Source: Clostridia bacterium
GTDB taxonomy: Bacteria > Bacillota > Clostridia > Christensenellales > Aristaeellaceae
DNA: 15,016 nt
Assembly: GCA_900769875.1 (NCBI GenBank)
Contig: CAAGII010000151.1
Coordinates: 1 to 15,016 of the forward strand
Reading direction: 5' to 3'
The stretch's first letter is position 1; each line of letters begins with the position of its first letter. A program made the translations under genes and the position numbers. The notes under the pieces are model-generated. The model had not been told where the DNA came from. It made no database searches and was given only the letters and a program-made list of their open reading frames with translations. Positions 1 to 7,664 of this stretch are shown here, piece after piece.

Positions 1-216
1 CCCGCGCGGGTCGCCCCTGACCCCACCCCCCCGCGGGCGCGCCCCACCCCTCCCCCCCCCCCCAGCCCCCCCCCCCCCCCCGCCGATACAAGCCCCGTGT
101 ACGAATATCAGGTGCCCGCGTTTGGGCCGACCCCCACGCCGACCGCGTCTCCCTCTCCCTCGCCCACGCCGTTCATTACCTTCGGGCCTGGCGACTTTAC
201 CTGGGAGGATGACTGA
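1..216 (+). CDS. mreC: MreC, C-terminal tail only (5' truncated by window edge)
   Basis: The frame is open from the first base and stops at TGA 214-216, overlapping the mreD start by one base. What is visible is a Pro/Thr/Ser-rich tail (alternating TP and SP units around 127-174) that ends in FGPGDFTWEDD. No core MreC domain lies in the window, so the name rests on position: the next gene is mreD, and mreC normally precedes it with overlapping or adjacent reading frames. Low-complexity proline-rich C-termini are known in MreC proteins. MreC is a bitopic membrane scaffold of the elongation machinery that binds PBP2. The reading before about base 82 is unreliable because it runs through C homopolymers. 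The TGA and the downstream Shine-Dalgarno GGGAGG (203-208, inside this gene) suggest translational coupling to mreD. Confidence 0.68.
   Translation, partial: PARVAPDPTPPRARPTPPPPPSPPPPPADTSPVYEYQVPAFGPTPTPTASPSPSPTPFITFGPGDFTWEDD
52..81. repeat. Long C homopolymer runs (C12 and C16)
   Basis: Bases 52-63 are an uninterrupted C12 run and 66-81 a C16 run, separated only by AG. The preceding 50 bases are also almost all C and G. In the mreC frame this would read as polyproline. Composition differs sharply from the rest of the window. It may be a low-quality contig end or a collapsed or misread proline-codon repeat rather than true sequence; a real proline-rich linker is the alternative. Confidence 0.8.
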
Positions 217-827
217 TGCGTACACGACGTCGTTCCAACCGCAGATCTGTCCTGATGGCGCTGCTGAAGCTGGTAAAGCTGTTCGGGCTGCTGCTGCTGA
301 CCTATCTTCTACAGGTGTGCGTGATGCCGTATTTTTCCATCGGCGGCATCACGCCCAGCCTGATTCTGGTCGTGATCGCCATTGTCACCGTCGCGTACGG
401 AAGAATCCGCTCCTTCTGGGCAGGCGCGTTCTTCGGCATCGTGCTGGAGGTCATGCAGCCGACCAAGGCAATGATCAATCTGATGCTCTATCCCGTATGC
501 GCGCTGCTTGGCGCGGTCATCTTTGCGGACAAAAGCACGCAGCAGCTTGAATATGAGCGCAGCATCGGCAAGGCCGGCAGAAATGCGTCTCCCCTGCTCA
601 GAACGCTATTGTGCACGCTGTTCAATGTCACGGTGTACGATGTGGTCAACATCACCTACATCTATCTGCGCGGCGCAAGCATCACCGCCGTCAATATCGG
701 CCGCGGACTGCTGAGTATTTTCCTGACGGTGCTGCTGTGCCTGATTCTGATGATTCCGCTGCGCCGCTTCCTTGGCCTCCGGGTCGTTCGCGAGGAGATC
801 AAGGAACCCAAGCCCTATCTTGAATGA
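216..827 (+). CDS. mreD: Rod shape-determining protein MreD
   Basis: 203-residue integral membrane protein. The N-terminus is Arg-rich (RTRRRSNRR, residues 2-10), followed by hydrophobic segments at roughly 14-36, 46-62, 66-80, 86-104, 127-150 and 162-182, then a short charged cytoplasmic tail. Size and topology fit MreD (usually 160-200 residues), and the phrase YGRIRSFWAGAFFGIVLE resembles the second/third helix region of the family. MreD is a poorly characterised partner of MreC and MreB in lateral wall synthesis. The ATG at 216 is supported by GGGAGG at 203-208 with a 7-base spacer and by the one-base overlap with the mreC stop. mrdA follows after 29 bases. The sequence is poorly conserved in this family, so the call leans on topology and gene order together. 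Confidence 0.88.
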   Translation: MRTRRRSNRRSVLMALLKLVKLFGLLLLTYLLQVCVMPYFSIGGITPSLILVVIAIVTVAYGRIRSFWAGAFFGIVLEVMQPTKAMINLMLYPVCALLGAVIFADKSTQQLEYERSIGKAGRNASPLLRTLLCTLFNVTVYDVVNITYIYLRGASITAVNIGRGLLSIFLTVLLCLILMIPLRRFLGLRVVREEIKEPKPYLE

Positions 828-844
828 TTGGCTGAACAGGCGAA

Positions 845-850
845 GGGAGG
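845..850 (+). promoter_or_regulatory. Ribosome binding site setting a TTG start for mrdA
   Basis: GGGAGG ends six bases before TTG at 857-859. No ATG or GTG in frame nearby has such a site, so TTG is taken as the start. It places only a short charged cytoplasmic N-terminus before the membrane helix, as expected for a class B PBP. Confidence 0.8.
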
Positions 851-856
851 TATACC

Positions 857-3409
857 TTGAGCGAGCAAAGCAAAAAAACACTCCGCATGCGCTACCTGCT
901 GGGCATTGTCATCATTCTGGCCATGTTCGGCTATCTGCTGAGCGGTCTGGTGACCCTTCAGCTGAATGATACGGAGATCTATGCCGAAAAGGCGGAGAAC
1001 GGCCGCACCAAAACCATCGTCCTGCGTGGCAAGCGCGGTAATATTACGGACGCAGATTCGGTCATTCTCGCAACGGACGAGTTGATCTACAACGTCACCT
1101 TCTACAAGGATCCTTCCCAGACGAGCAAAACACTGTATCGCAAATTCACCGCCTCCATCGCCAGCGCCATTGAGATTATTGAGCGCAACGGCGGCACGCT
1201 CGCGCTCAAATTCAACATTGAGCGCGACCCCGAAACGGAGGAATGGGTATTCAACTTCGGCTCTGGCGTTTCCGATACCGTTCTGGCCACGCGCGAAAGC
1301 CAGTGGCGAAGCAACAACTACCTGACCGTCAAGCGTTATCCGACCGCCGAGAGCTGCATCGCGGCGCTGAAAAAGCGCTTCCGCATCGTCAACAGCGAGG
1401 ATGAGATTCCTGCCCTGCAGGAGGACGAGGGCGAAAACTACGTCGAGTGCCATGTAATGGACGAAACGACCATGTGCAAGGTCATGGCGGTATACTGCGA
1501 AATGCAGATGAACGTTTTCAACTCGCAGCCGATCGTGATTGCTAAGGACGTCCGGTACGAAACCGTGATCGAGGTCGAAACCAAGAGCCTTGAGCTCCCC
1601 GGCATGGAAATCGCCGTGGGCACCAAGCGCGTTTACCCCAAGTCAACGCTCGCCTCGCAGATCATCGGCTACATCGGCGCCATTCCTACGCAGAACATGT
1701 GGAACACCCTGCGCGGCAAGGGCTACAGCTACAACGACAGCATCGGCCGTGACGGTATTGAAAGCTCCATGGAGGAGTGGCTGACGCAGAACACCTCTTC
1801 CCGTCAGGGCAGCCGCGTGGTGGAGCGCGACCAGATGAGCCGCGTCGTGCGTGATCTCAGCTATACGGAGCCCACCGACGGCAACAACGTCAAGCTGACC
1901 ATCCGCGCCAGCTACCAGCAGCAGGCGGAACGCGCCATCGCCATGAATGTGGCGGATACCCGCAACACGCAGGAACGCCTGATGAACAAGGACAGCTGGC
2001 TTGAGGACAACAAAAACGATATCGCCATCCGCAAATGGGAAAAATACCCCCTCAAGCTCGCAGAACATGGCACCATTGTGGTGCTGGATATGCAGGATCG
2101 CGTGCTCGCCATGGCCAACTATCCTACCTACGACCTCAACGCGCTGGTCGGCGGCGGCAAGGAAGCCATCGAGATTCTGAATGACGAGCGCGGTCTGCTT
2201 TTGAACTACGCCATAGCAGCGCGCGGAACGCCCGGCTCCATTTTCAAAATGGTCACCGGTTACGGCGTGCTGGCCGAGGGCGAGCTTCAGCCGGACGAGC
2301 TCTTCTCCGACATGGGCTACTACAAGAAATACAACTCCGACGAAGCAACGGCGCCCAAGTGCTGGATTAGCGCCAACTACCGCTACAAGCACTGGAATCA
2401 GACCATTGTCGAGGGTCTGTCCCACAGCTGCAACTACTTCTTCTACGAGATGGGCTCCCGTCTGGGCGAGGAGCGCCTTTATCGCTACGCGTCGCTGTTC
2501 GGCCTGACAAGCAAAACAGGCATTGATCTTCCCGGCGAGGTTCGCAGCGTGGTCGGCTGCCAGAATACGCTGTACGATATCACCAAGGACATGTCCGAAG
2601 CCAGTCAGGACACGTCCATGCCCATCATCGTGTTTAACTCGCTCAAGACGCATCTCAAGGGCTGCGGCAACAAGTACAACATCGCCTATGACGACGAGCG
2701 TCTGGGCCGCTGCGCCAAGGCTCTGATGACCATGGCTGTCAATACCAGCCAGTCCGACTGGCTGAGCAACATCCGTACCATCCTGATGCAGGAGCTGGGC
2801 ATGACCAAGTCCATGGTATACACCCAGTACGTCATCGGCGATACCTACAACTACCTCAACGAGATCAAATGGGGCGGCAGCCAGACCATCATGACCGCCA
2901 TCGGACAGTCTGTCACCACCGTAACGCCAGTCGCCGTTGCCCGCTATGTCGCTGCCATCGCAAACGGCGGCTATGTATACAATGTTTCGATCGTGGATTC
3001 CATCACATCACCCGACGGCGATCTGCTCTCCCAGCGCAAACCCCAGAAGGTCAATTATCTTGAGCACGCCGAGGAATACCTGCCCCTCATCCGTAAGGGC
3101 ATGGAAGGCGTGGTGGACGATGGTGGTACGGCTGAAGCCTATTTCCGCGGATTCACCTATCGCGATGAATTGAACGCGAAAACGGGAACCGCTCAGACGA
3201 CCGCCATCGATCTGGAAAACAACGCATGGTTTGTGTGCTTCGCCCCCCGCGAGAAACCGGAAATCGCCATCGCCGTATTCATTCCCAACGGCTATTCCGG
3301 CGGCAACGCCTCCATCGCGGCGCGCGAGTTTGTCAAGTGGTATCTTGATCAGAAGACGCTGCGCACCACCGACTATTCCCTGCCCATCGGCAATACGCTG
3401 GCGCCGTAA
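857..3409 (+). CDS. mrdA: Penicillin-binding protein 2, elongation transpeptidase (class B PBP)
   Basis: 850 residues. A short cytoplasmic end is followed by one membrane helix (about 12-34), then the dimerisation/pedestal domain starting with the RGNITDADSVILA stretch (60-72), a degenerate form of the usual RGxIxDRNGxxLA. The transpeptidase domain covers about 400-840 with all three active-site motifs: SIFK (catalytic Ser461, Lys464), SCN (524-526) and KTGT (775-778). The GIDLPGE phrase is at 555-561. It crosslinks nascent glycan strands made by its SEDS partner RodA, encoded two genes downstream, on the outer face of the membrane. The stretch from about 567 to 671 is much longer than the roughly 30 residues typical of this part of PBP2, and the usual SIGQG reads AIGQS here. 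Protein length is above the 600-700 residues common in the family. The function is secure; PBP2 rather than a division PBP is inferred from the mre/rodA context. Confidence 0.95.
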   Translation: MSEQSKKTLRMRYLLGIVIILAMFGYLLSGLVTLQLNDTEIYAEKAENGRTKTIVLRGKRGNITDADSVILATDELIYNVTFYKDPSQTSKTLYRKFTASIASAIEIIERNGGTLALKFNIERDPETEEWVFNFGSGVSDTVLATRESQWRSNNYLTVKRYPTAESCIAALKKRFRIVNSEDEIPALQEDEGENYVECHVMDETTMCKVMAVYCEMQMNVFNSQPIVIAKDVRYETVIEVETKSLELPGMEIAVGTKRVYPKSTLASQIIGYIGAIPTQNMWNTLRGKGYSYNDSIGRDGIESSMEEWLTQNTSSRQGSRVVERDQMSRVVRDLSYTEPTDGNNVKLTIRASYQQQAERAIAMNVADTRNTQERLMNKDSWLEDNKNDIAIRKWEKYPLKLAEHGTIVVLDMQDRVLAMANYPTYDLNALVGGGKEAIEILNDERGLLLNYAIAARGTPGSIFKMVTGYGVLAEGELQPDELFSDMGYYKKYNSDEATAPKCWISANYRYKHWNQTIVEGLSHSCNYFFYEMGSRLGEERLYRYASLFGLTSKTGIDLPGEVRSVVGCQNTLYDITKDMSEASQDTSMPIIVFNSLKTHLKGCGNKYNIAYDDERLGRCAKALMTMAVNTSQSDWLSNIRTILMQELGMTKSMVYTQYVIGDTYNYLNEIKWGGSQTIMTAIGQSVTTVTPVAVARYVAAIANGGYVYNVSIVDSITSPDGDLLSQRKPQKVNYLEHAEEYLPLIRKGMEGVVDDGGTAEAYFRGFTYRDELNAKTGTAQTTAIDLENNAWFVCFAPREKPEIAIAVFIPNGYSGGNASIAAREFVKWYLDQKTLRTTDYSLPIGNTLAP

Positions 3410-3415
3410 CCATTG

Positions 3416-3445
3416 AGCAGGCCGTGCAGCTTGCCGCTGCCTGCT
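3416..3445 (+). other. Possible intra-operon RNA hairpin between mrdA and minD
   Basis: AGCAGGC (3416-3422) and GCCTGCT (3439-3445) are perfect inverted repeats in the 60-base gap, with an inner AGC/GCT pairing and a 5-base bulge. Only three T residues follow, so it is unlikely to be a full terminator; it could be an attenuator, an RNA processing site or chance. Confidence 0.3.
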
Positions 3446-3455
3446 TTCCTGTACC

Positions 3456-3463
3456 AAAGGAGG
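3456..3463 (+). promoter_or_regulatory. Ribosome binding site of minD
   Basis: AAAGGAGG is a near-perfect anti-16S match six bases before ATG 3470. It rules out the in-frame TTG at 3413, which has no such site and would add 19 residues before the conserved N-terminal beta strand. Confidence 0.88.
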
Positions 3464-3469
3464 ATTATC

Positions 3470-4300
3470 ATGGGCAAAACATGGCTGATCGCTTCCGGCA
3501 AAGGCGGCGTAGGCAAATCCACGCTGGCTGCGTGCCTTGGCATCGCATTTACAAGGCTCGGCTCCCGCGTGTGCATTGTGGACGCTGATATCGGTCTGCG
3601 CGATCAGGACGCCATCCTCGGGCAGGAGAACCGTGTGGTCTACGATCTTGTGGATGTGTGCAACCGCAGCTGCAGGCTGCAGCAGGCACTGATTAACCCG
3701 GAGCAGTATCCCTGCCTTTCGCTGCTCCCCGCCTCCCAGTTTGCCCGCTGCAAGGAGTTGAAGGCGTCCGCCTTTGCCTCCACCATGGAGAAGCTGCGCG
3801 CAATGTATGATATCGTGCTGATTGATGGCCCTGCCGGAATCGAGAAGGGGCTGCGCAATACGCTGAAGGCCAATCTGCATGGCGCGATCATCCTGTGTAC
3901 GCCTGATGACGTATGCATCCGCAATGCGGAGCGCGTGACGCAGCTCTTCCAGGCCAGCGAGCTGCCCAGACCCAAGCTGATCGTCAACCGGCTTGACAGC
4001 AGCCTGATCCGCATTCATGAGATGTACGCGGCGCAGGTGGTTGCGCAGACGCTCGACCTTGAACTGCTTGGCGAGATTCCCGATGATCCCATGATCTACC
4101 GCTCGCTGATTAACCATTGTACGCCCATGGATATCCCCTGCGGCGCGCAGGATGCCTTCATGCGCATTGCAAAGCGCATGCGCGGTGAGGAGATCAAGCT
4201 GCCCGCCTTTGGCACGGAAGCCGTACCATGGTACAAACGCATGTTCCAGCGCAAGCTGCCAAAGATCGCCTTCAAGGAGGTATCGCACATTGATTGTTGA
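3470..4300 (+). CDS. minD: Septum site-determining ATPase MinD
   Basis: 276 residues, the normal MinD length. It begins with the family's N-terminal strand and deviant Walker A box KGGVGKST (11-18, signature Lys11, Lys17), followed by VDADIGLR (37-43), the MinD-typical ENRVVYDLVDV (53-63) and LLPASQ (85-90), and a Walker B region DIVLIDGPAGIE (114-125). The C-terminal stretch VPWYKRMFQRKLPK (252-265) has alternating bulky hydrophobic and basic residues, like the amphipathic membrane-targeting helix of MinD. ATP-bound MinD dimers bind the membrane and recruit the division inhibitor MinC; MinE or a DivIVA-linked system positions them. Neither minC nor minE is adjacent here. The canonical LRNLD element reads LRDQD (43-47). 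The last 11 bases overlap rodA. The call MinD over ParA or FlhG rests on the motifs above and on location. Confidence 0.93.
   Translation: MGKTWLIASGKGGVGKSTLAACLGIAFTRLGSRVCIVDADIGLRDQDAILGQENRVVYDLVDVCNRSCRLQQALINPEQYPCLSLLPASQFARCKELKASAFASTMEKLRAMYDIVLIDGPAGIEKGLRNTLKANLHGAIILCTPDDVCIRNAERVTQLFQASELPRPKLIVNRLDSSLIRIHEMYAAQVVAQTLDLELLGEIPDDPMIYRSLINHCTPMDIPCGAQDAFMRIAKRMRGEEIKLPAFGTEAVPWYKRMFQRKLPKIAFKEVSHIDC
4274..4280 (+). promoter_or_regulatory. Ribosome binding site setting a TTG start for rodA
   Basis: AAGGAGG lies within the end of minD, nine bases before TTG 4290-4292. The frame is open further upstream, but that portion overlaps minD and encodes no RodA-like sequence, so this site decides the start and implies coupling to minD translation. 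Confidence 0.82.
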
Positions 4301-5483
4301 AAACAGAAGAGCGCGCGCTCATCTGGATGTTCCTCTGATCCTCATGGTTGCCGCCATGTCCATCTTCGGTGTGCTGGCCATTTCCGTGGCGACCTTTTCG
4401 GTCAATTCCTCGGCGGATGAATCGCTGCTCGGTCACATTGTCGGCTCGCAGAGCGCCATCCGTCAGTGCTTTTTCCTGCTGCTGGCTCCGGTGATTATTT
4501 CCTTCTTTCTTGCCATCCCCTACGATTGGCTGCGCATGCGCGCGCGCTTCTTCTACGTTGCCGCTACCGGTCTTGTGTTTGTCACCCTTGTGACCAACGG
4601 CGCCGAGGGCGTGAAAGCGTGGACGGACCTGATCTGGGGCTACACCATTCAGCCCTCTGAGTTCATCAAGCTTGCGTTGATCCTGATTCTTGCCAGGGAT
4701 CTGTCCAAGTATGACAAGCCCATGAGTACCGTCAAGCAATTCGTCCATTTCATGCTGCTCGTGGGCATACCGATGCTGATTGTGCTTGCGTCGGGCGAAA
4801 TGGGCTCGATGCTGGTGGTGGTGTTCATCTTTGCGGTCATGCTGTTTTTCAGCGGCGTGGACATGCGGCTTCTGATCGCGATGGGCATTGCGGCGGTGCT
4901 TGCGGTGATGCTCATCTACGGCCTTGCGGTCGCCAGCGGCTCGGATAACTACCGTCTGCTCCGCATCCTTGCATTCATCAATCCTGAACAGTATTCCTCC
5001 ACGGACGCCTATCAGCAGACACAGGCGAAGATTGCCATCGGCTCCGGCGGCTTCTCCGGCATCGGCATGTTTGTCAACGGCTCGATGAGCCAGCTCAACT
5101 ATGTTCCCGCAGACTGGACTGACTTTATTTTCGCCACCATCGGTGAGGCCTGGGGCTTTGTCGGCTGCTGCTGCGTGCTGCTGATGTACCTGCTGATCAT
5201 TCTTCGCATGCTCTACCTTGCCTACTATACCCGCGATAAATACGGCATGCTCGTGATCATCGGCGTGATGGCGATGCTGCTCTTCCATGTGTTTGAGAAT
5301 ATCGGCATGAATATCGGGCTCATGCCCATCACAGGCATACCGCTTCCCTTTGTCAGCTACGGAGGCTCGAACATGACCACCAACATCGCCGGAATCGGTC
5401 TGGTGCTGAATGTAACCCGCAACCGCAGCCTGACAGCATCAACCATTACTCCACGCTACTACCGAAGCTCCGGCAGGCTATAG
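4290..5483 (+). CDS. rodA: SEDS peptidoglycan glycosyltransferase RodA
   Basis: 397 residues, usual RodA/FtsW length, with about ten hydrophobic segments. SEDS landmarks appear in order: QPSEFIKLALIL in the middle of the first half, SGEMGSMLVV (Glu170 where PDxGT-like Asp is usual), the periplasmic-loop/helix phrase WTDFIFATIGEAWGF with Asp278 corresponding to the conserved catalytic-region Asp of RodA, and PFVSYGGS (353-360) in the last helices. It polymerises lipid II into glycan strands at the outer membrane face and pairs with PBP2, which is encoded in the same operon. Placement with mreCD and mrdA argues for RodA rather than FtsW. TTG start; overlaps minD by 11 bases. It is the last gene before a strong terminator and converges with ppk. 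Confidence 0.94.
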   Translation: MIVENRRARAHLDVPLILMVAAMSIFGVLAISVATFSVNSSADESLLGHIVGSQSAIRQCFFLLLAPVIISFFLAIPYDWLRMRARFFYVAATGLVFVTLVTNGAEGVKAWTDLIWGYTIQPSEFIKLALILILARDLSKYDKPMSTVKQFVHFMLLVGIPMLIVLASGEMGSMLVVVFIFAVMLFFSGVDMRLLIAMGIAAVLAVMLIYGLAVASGSDNYRLLRILAFINPEQYSSTDAYQQTQAKIAIGSGGFSGIGMFVNGSMSQLNYVPADWTDFIFATIGEAWGFVGCCCVLLMYLLIILRMLYLAYYTRDKYGMLVIIGVMAMLLFHVFENIGMNIGLMPITGIPLPFVSYGGSNMTTNIAGIGLVLNVTRNRSLTASTITPRYYRSSGRL

Positions 5484-5535
5484 GTCTGCTCCCGATCCCT
5501 GATAAAGCCTGGATCGTTGGCGGCTTCAATCGCAA

Positions 5536-5583
5536 AGCACCCCTTCGCCACAGTGTTATGCTGTGCGAAGGGGTGCTGCTTTT
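5536..5583 (+). terminator. Intrinsic terminator after rodA (possibly shared with ppk)
   Basis: AGCACCCCTTCGC (5536-5548) pairs perfectly over 13 bp with GCGAAGGGGTGCT (5565-5577); an inner ACAG/CTGT adds four pairs around a 7-base loop after a one-base bulge. GC then a T run (5580-5583) follows on the + strand. It begins 52 bases after the rodA stop and immediately adjoins the ppk stop, so it could also serve the opposite direction, although the U tract there is only three bases. Confidence 0.9.
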
Positions 5584-7630
5584 ATGATTCCTGCTTGATG
5601 GTCGCGGCGCGTCGATATGCTTCGTCATAGAGGAGAGCCTGACAGTTCCGCGTTTCCGACTTGCCGGGATGGCGGCGGACATAGGTGCCGTCCGGCATCT
5701 GATCGCGTGCAGACACATTGTCGTGCCAGATCGTATCAAACACCGTATCAAGCCTTGCCTTGAGGCTGTCATCCTGAATCGGACAGGCAATCTCCACGCG
5801 GCGCAGGGTGTTGCGCGTCATCCAGTCGGCTGAGGAAATGTAGTACCGCGCCTCCGCCCCATCGCCGAATATGTAAATGCGGCTGTGCTCAAGAAAGCGC
5901 CCGACCACACTAATGATGTGAATGTTCTCCGTCAGCCCCTTGATACCGCCTCGCAGACAGCAGATGCCGCGAACGATCATTTCGATCCGTACACCGGCCT
6001 GACTGGCGAGGATGAGCTTGTCCATCAGCGTTTTATCGGTCAGGCTGTTGAGCTTGAGTCGAATGTGTCCCTGGCTTCCCTTCTCCATTTCGCCGCCGAT
6101 CATATCCAGAAGCTGATTCTGCAGGCAATGGGGCGCGACGAGCAGCTGCTGTACATGATCCACGGTTTCGCCTTCCATCAGCGCCTCAAACACAGTGTCG
6201 GCCTCCATACCGATGGAACGCCGGGAGGTCATCAGTGAAAGATCGGTATAGAGCCTGCTGGTTCGCTCGTTGTAGTTGCCTGTGCCAATCTGCGTAATAT
6301 ACTGTAAGCCATCCTGAGATTTGCGCTTGATGAGGCAGAGCTTGCTGTGCACCTTGATATGCTCAAGGCCATAGATGACATGGCACCCGGCGCGCTCAAG
6401 ACGGCGGCTCCATTCGATGTTGTTCTCCTCGTCAAATCGTGCCTTCAGCTCCACCAGCACATCCACGCGCTTGCCGTTTTCAGCCGCCTCCACAAGGCTC
6501 TCCACCACCTTGCTGTCGCGTGCAAGACGATACAGCGTCATGCGGATGGCTGTCACCTGCGGATCACGCGCCGCCTCCTGCAGCATACGGAGGAATGGAC
6601 GGATGCTCTGATAGGGATAGTGCAGCATAACGTCCTTCTCCAGCACCTGCTCGATGATGGGGCGATTATCCAGATCCGGCGTTTCCTGCGGATGACGGGG
6701 CGCATAGAACAGCTCATGATGGCTGCGCAGCTTGTCGCTCAGGCTGAACAGGAAGGATACATCCAGCGGCGTATCGTACTTGAACACGCGCTTGCGATCC
6801 ACATCCACCTTATCGCAGAGCCTGTCGATCACATCCTCGCCCAGCTGGCGGGACAGCTCCATCCGCACGGGATTCAGCCGCTGGCGACGCTTGACCACCT
6901 CGGCCATGTGATCGCGGTAGTTCATGTCCTCATCATAGACGGCGTCCGCGTCAATATCCGCATTGCGGGTGATGCGCGCAAGCGTTTTGCTCATCAGGCG
7001 GTAGCCGGGGAACATCAGCGGGAGATAATGCAGTATCAGCTCCTCCGCCAGCATGAAGCAGCCGGGACGATCCGGCACCTCGATCAGGCGGGGAAACGCT
7101 GTCTCGGAGCATGGCACAATGCCGATCTTCTGCTTGTCCTGCTTGGACAGCACCGCCACCGCGTAAATGCTTTTATTGCGCAGAAACGGGAACGTCTGCT
7201 TCTTGCCCACCATGAAGGTGGAAAGATACGGCAGAATGTCCACCGTAAACAGCTGCCCAAGCTTCTTTTCGCTTTCCGGGCTGATGGTATGGAAGTTGAC
7301 CAGCGATATCCCCTGTTCGCCCAGCTGGGCAAGCAGCGCGGCATACGCCTGATCGCGCCTTGCGCACAGCTGACTGATGCGCTGGAGGGCGGCGTCAATC
7401 TGCTCGCCGGGGGTCATGTTGGTTTTGTTCTCACGCGCTTCCTCATCCAGCAGTTTCTGATCATGCAGACTGCCGATGCGCACCATGAAAAACTCATCAA
7501 GATTGCTCTGGAAAATGGAGAGAAAGCTCAATCGTTCGCAGAGTGGATTTCTTTCATCCTCCGCTTCCTCCAGCACACGCTCGTTGAACCGAAGCCATGA
7601 AAGCTCCCGGTTTTCAAAGCAAGTTTCCAT
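5582..7630 (-). CDS. ppk: Polyphosphate kinase 1
   Basis: 682 residues, normal for PPK1. It starts with the family's ENRELSWLRFNERVLEEA and SNLDEFFMVRIGSL in the N domain, with the two PLD-like C domains following. Both catalytic-site histidines are visible: His428 in IKVHSKLCLI (autophosphorylated residue in the family, E. coli His435) and His582 in FLEHSRIYIF (E. coli His592), then the strongly conserved SSADWMTRN. It reversibly transfers the gamma phosphate of ATP to growing inorganic polyphosphate. I chose the ATG at 7630 over the in-frame ATG nine bases upstream, because the latter directly abuts the Shine-Dalgarno. It is 34 bases downstream of recG and is probably the last gene of the yloU operon. 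No exopolyphosphatase gene (ppx) is adjacent. Confidence 0.96.
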   Translation of the reverse strand: METCFENRELSWLRFNERVLEEAEDERNPLCERLSFLSIFQSNLDEFFMVRIGSLHDQKLLDEEARENKTNMTPGEQIDAALQRISQLCARRDQAYAALLAQLGEQGISLVNFHTISPESEKKLGQLFTVDILPYLSTFMVGKKQTFPFLRNKSIYAVAVLSKQDKQKIGIVPCSETAFPRLIEVPDRPGCFMLAEELILHYLPLMFPGYRLMSKTLARITRNADIDADAVYDEDMNYRDHMAEVVKRRQRLNPVRMELSRQLGEDVIDRLCDKVDVDRKRVFKYDTPLDVSFLFSLSDKLRSHHELFYAPRHPQETPDLDNRPIIEQVLEKDVMLHYPYQSIRPFLRMLQEAARDPQVTAIRMTLYRLARDSKVVESLVEAAENGKRVDVLVELKARFDEENNIEWSRRLERAGCHVIYGLEHIKVHSKLCLIKRKSQDGLQYITQIGTGNYNERTSRLYTDLSLMTSRRSIGMEADTVFEALMEGETVDHVQQLLVAPHCLQNQLLDMIGGEMEKGSQGHIRLKLNSLTDKTLMDKLILASQAGVRIEMIVRGICCLRGGIKGLTENIHIISVVGRFLEHSRIYIFGDGAEARYYISSADWMTRNTLRRVEIACPIQDDSLKARLDTVFDTIWHDNVSARDQMPDGTYVRRHPGKSETRNCQALLYDEAYRRAATIKQES

Positions 7631-7639
7631 GTGAATCAT

Positions 7640-7646
7640 CCTCCTT
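7640..7646 (-). promoter_or_regulatory. Ribosome binding site deciding the ppk start
   Basis: AAGGAGG on the minus strand lies nine bases before ATG 7630 but touches the upstream in-frame ATG (7639) with no spacer, so only the former can be used efficiently. Confidence 0.8.
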
Positions 7647-7664
7647 ACGGGCTGCTCCAGTCCG

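Noticed and set aside
1643..2653. 336-codon open frame on the - strand
   Set aside because: Antisense to the transpeptidase domain of mrdA.
3413..3469. N-terminal extension of minD from TTG 3413
   Set aside because: It has no ribosome site, and the extra 19 residues precede the conserved N-terminus; AAAGGAGG sits before ATG 3470.
3008..4288. 426-codon open frame on the - strand
   Set aside because: It spans the opposite strand of mrdA and minD, crosses their gap and shows no family motif.
4152..4289. Extension of rodA back into minD
   Set aside because: It would overlap minD by nearly 150 bases with Ser/Arg-rich out-of-frame sequence; the TTG at 4290 has its own strong ribosome site.
4272..5288. 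338-codon open frame on the - strand rich in His, Asp and Lys
   Set aside because: It is the mirror of hydrophobic rodA codons, which always yields polar low-complexity sequence.
6347..7600. 417-codon open frame on the + strand
   Set aside because: Antisense to ppk, which has full family conservation; the composition is that of a mirrored frame.
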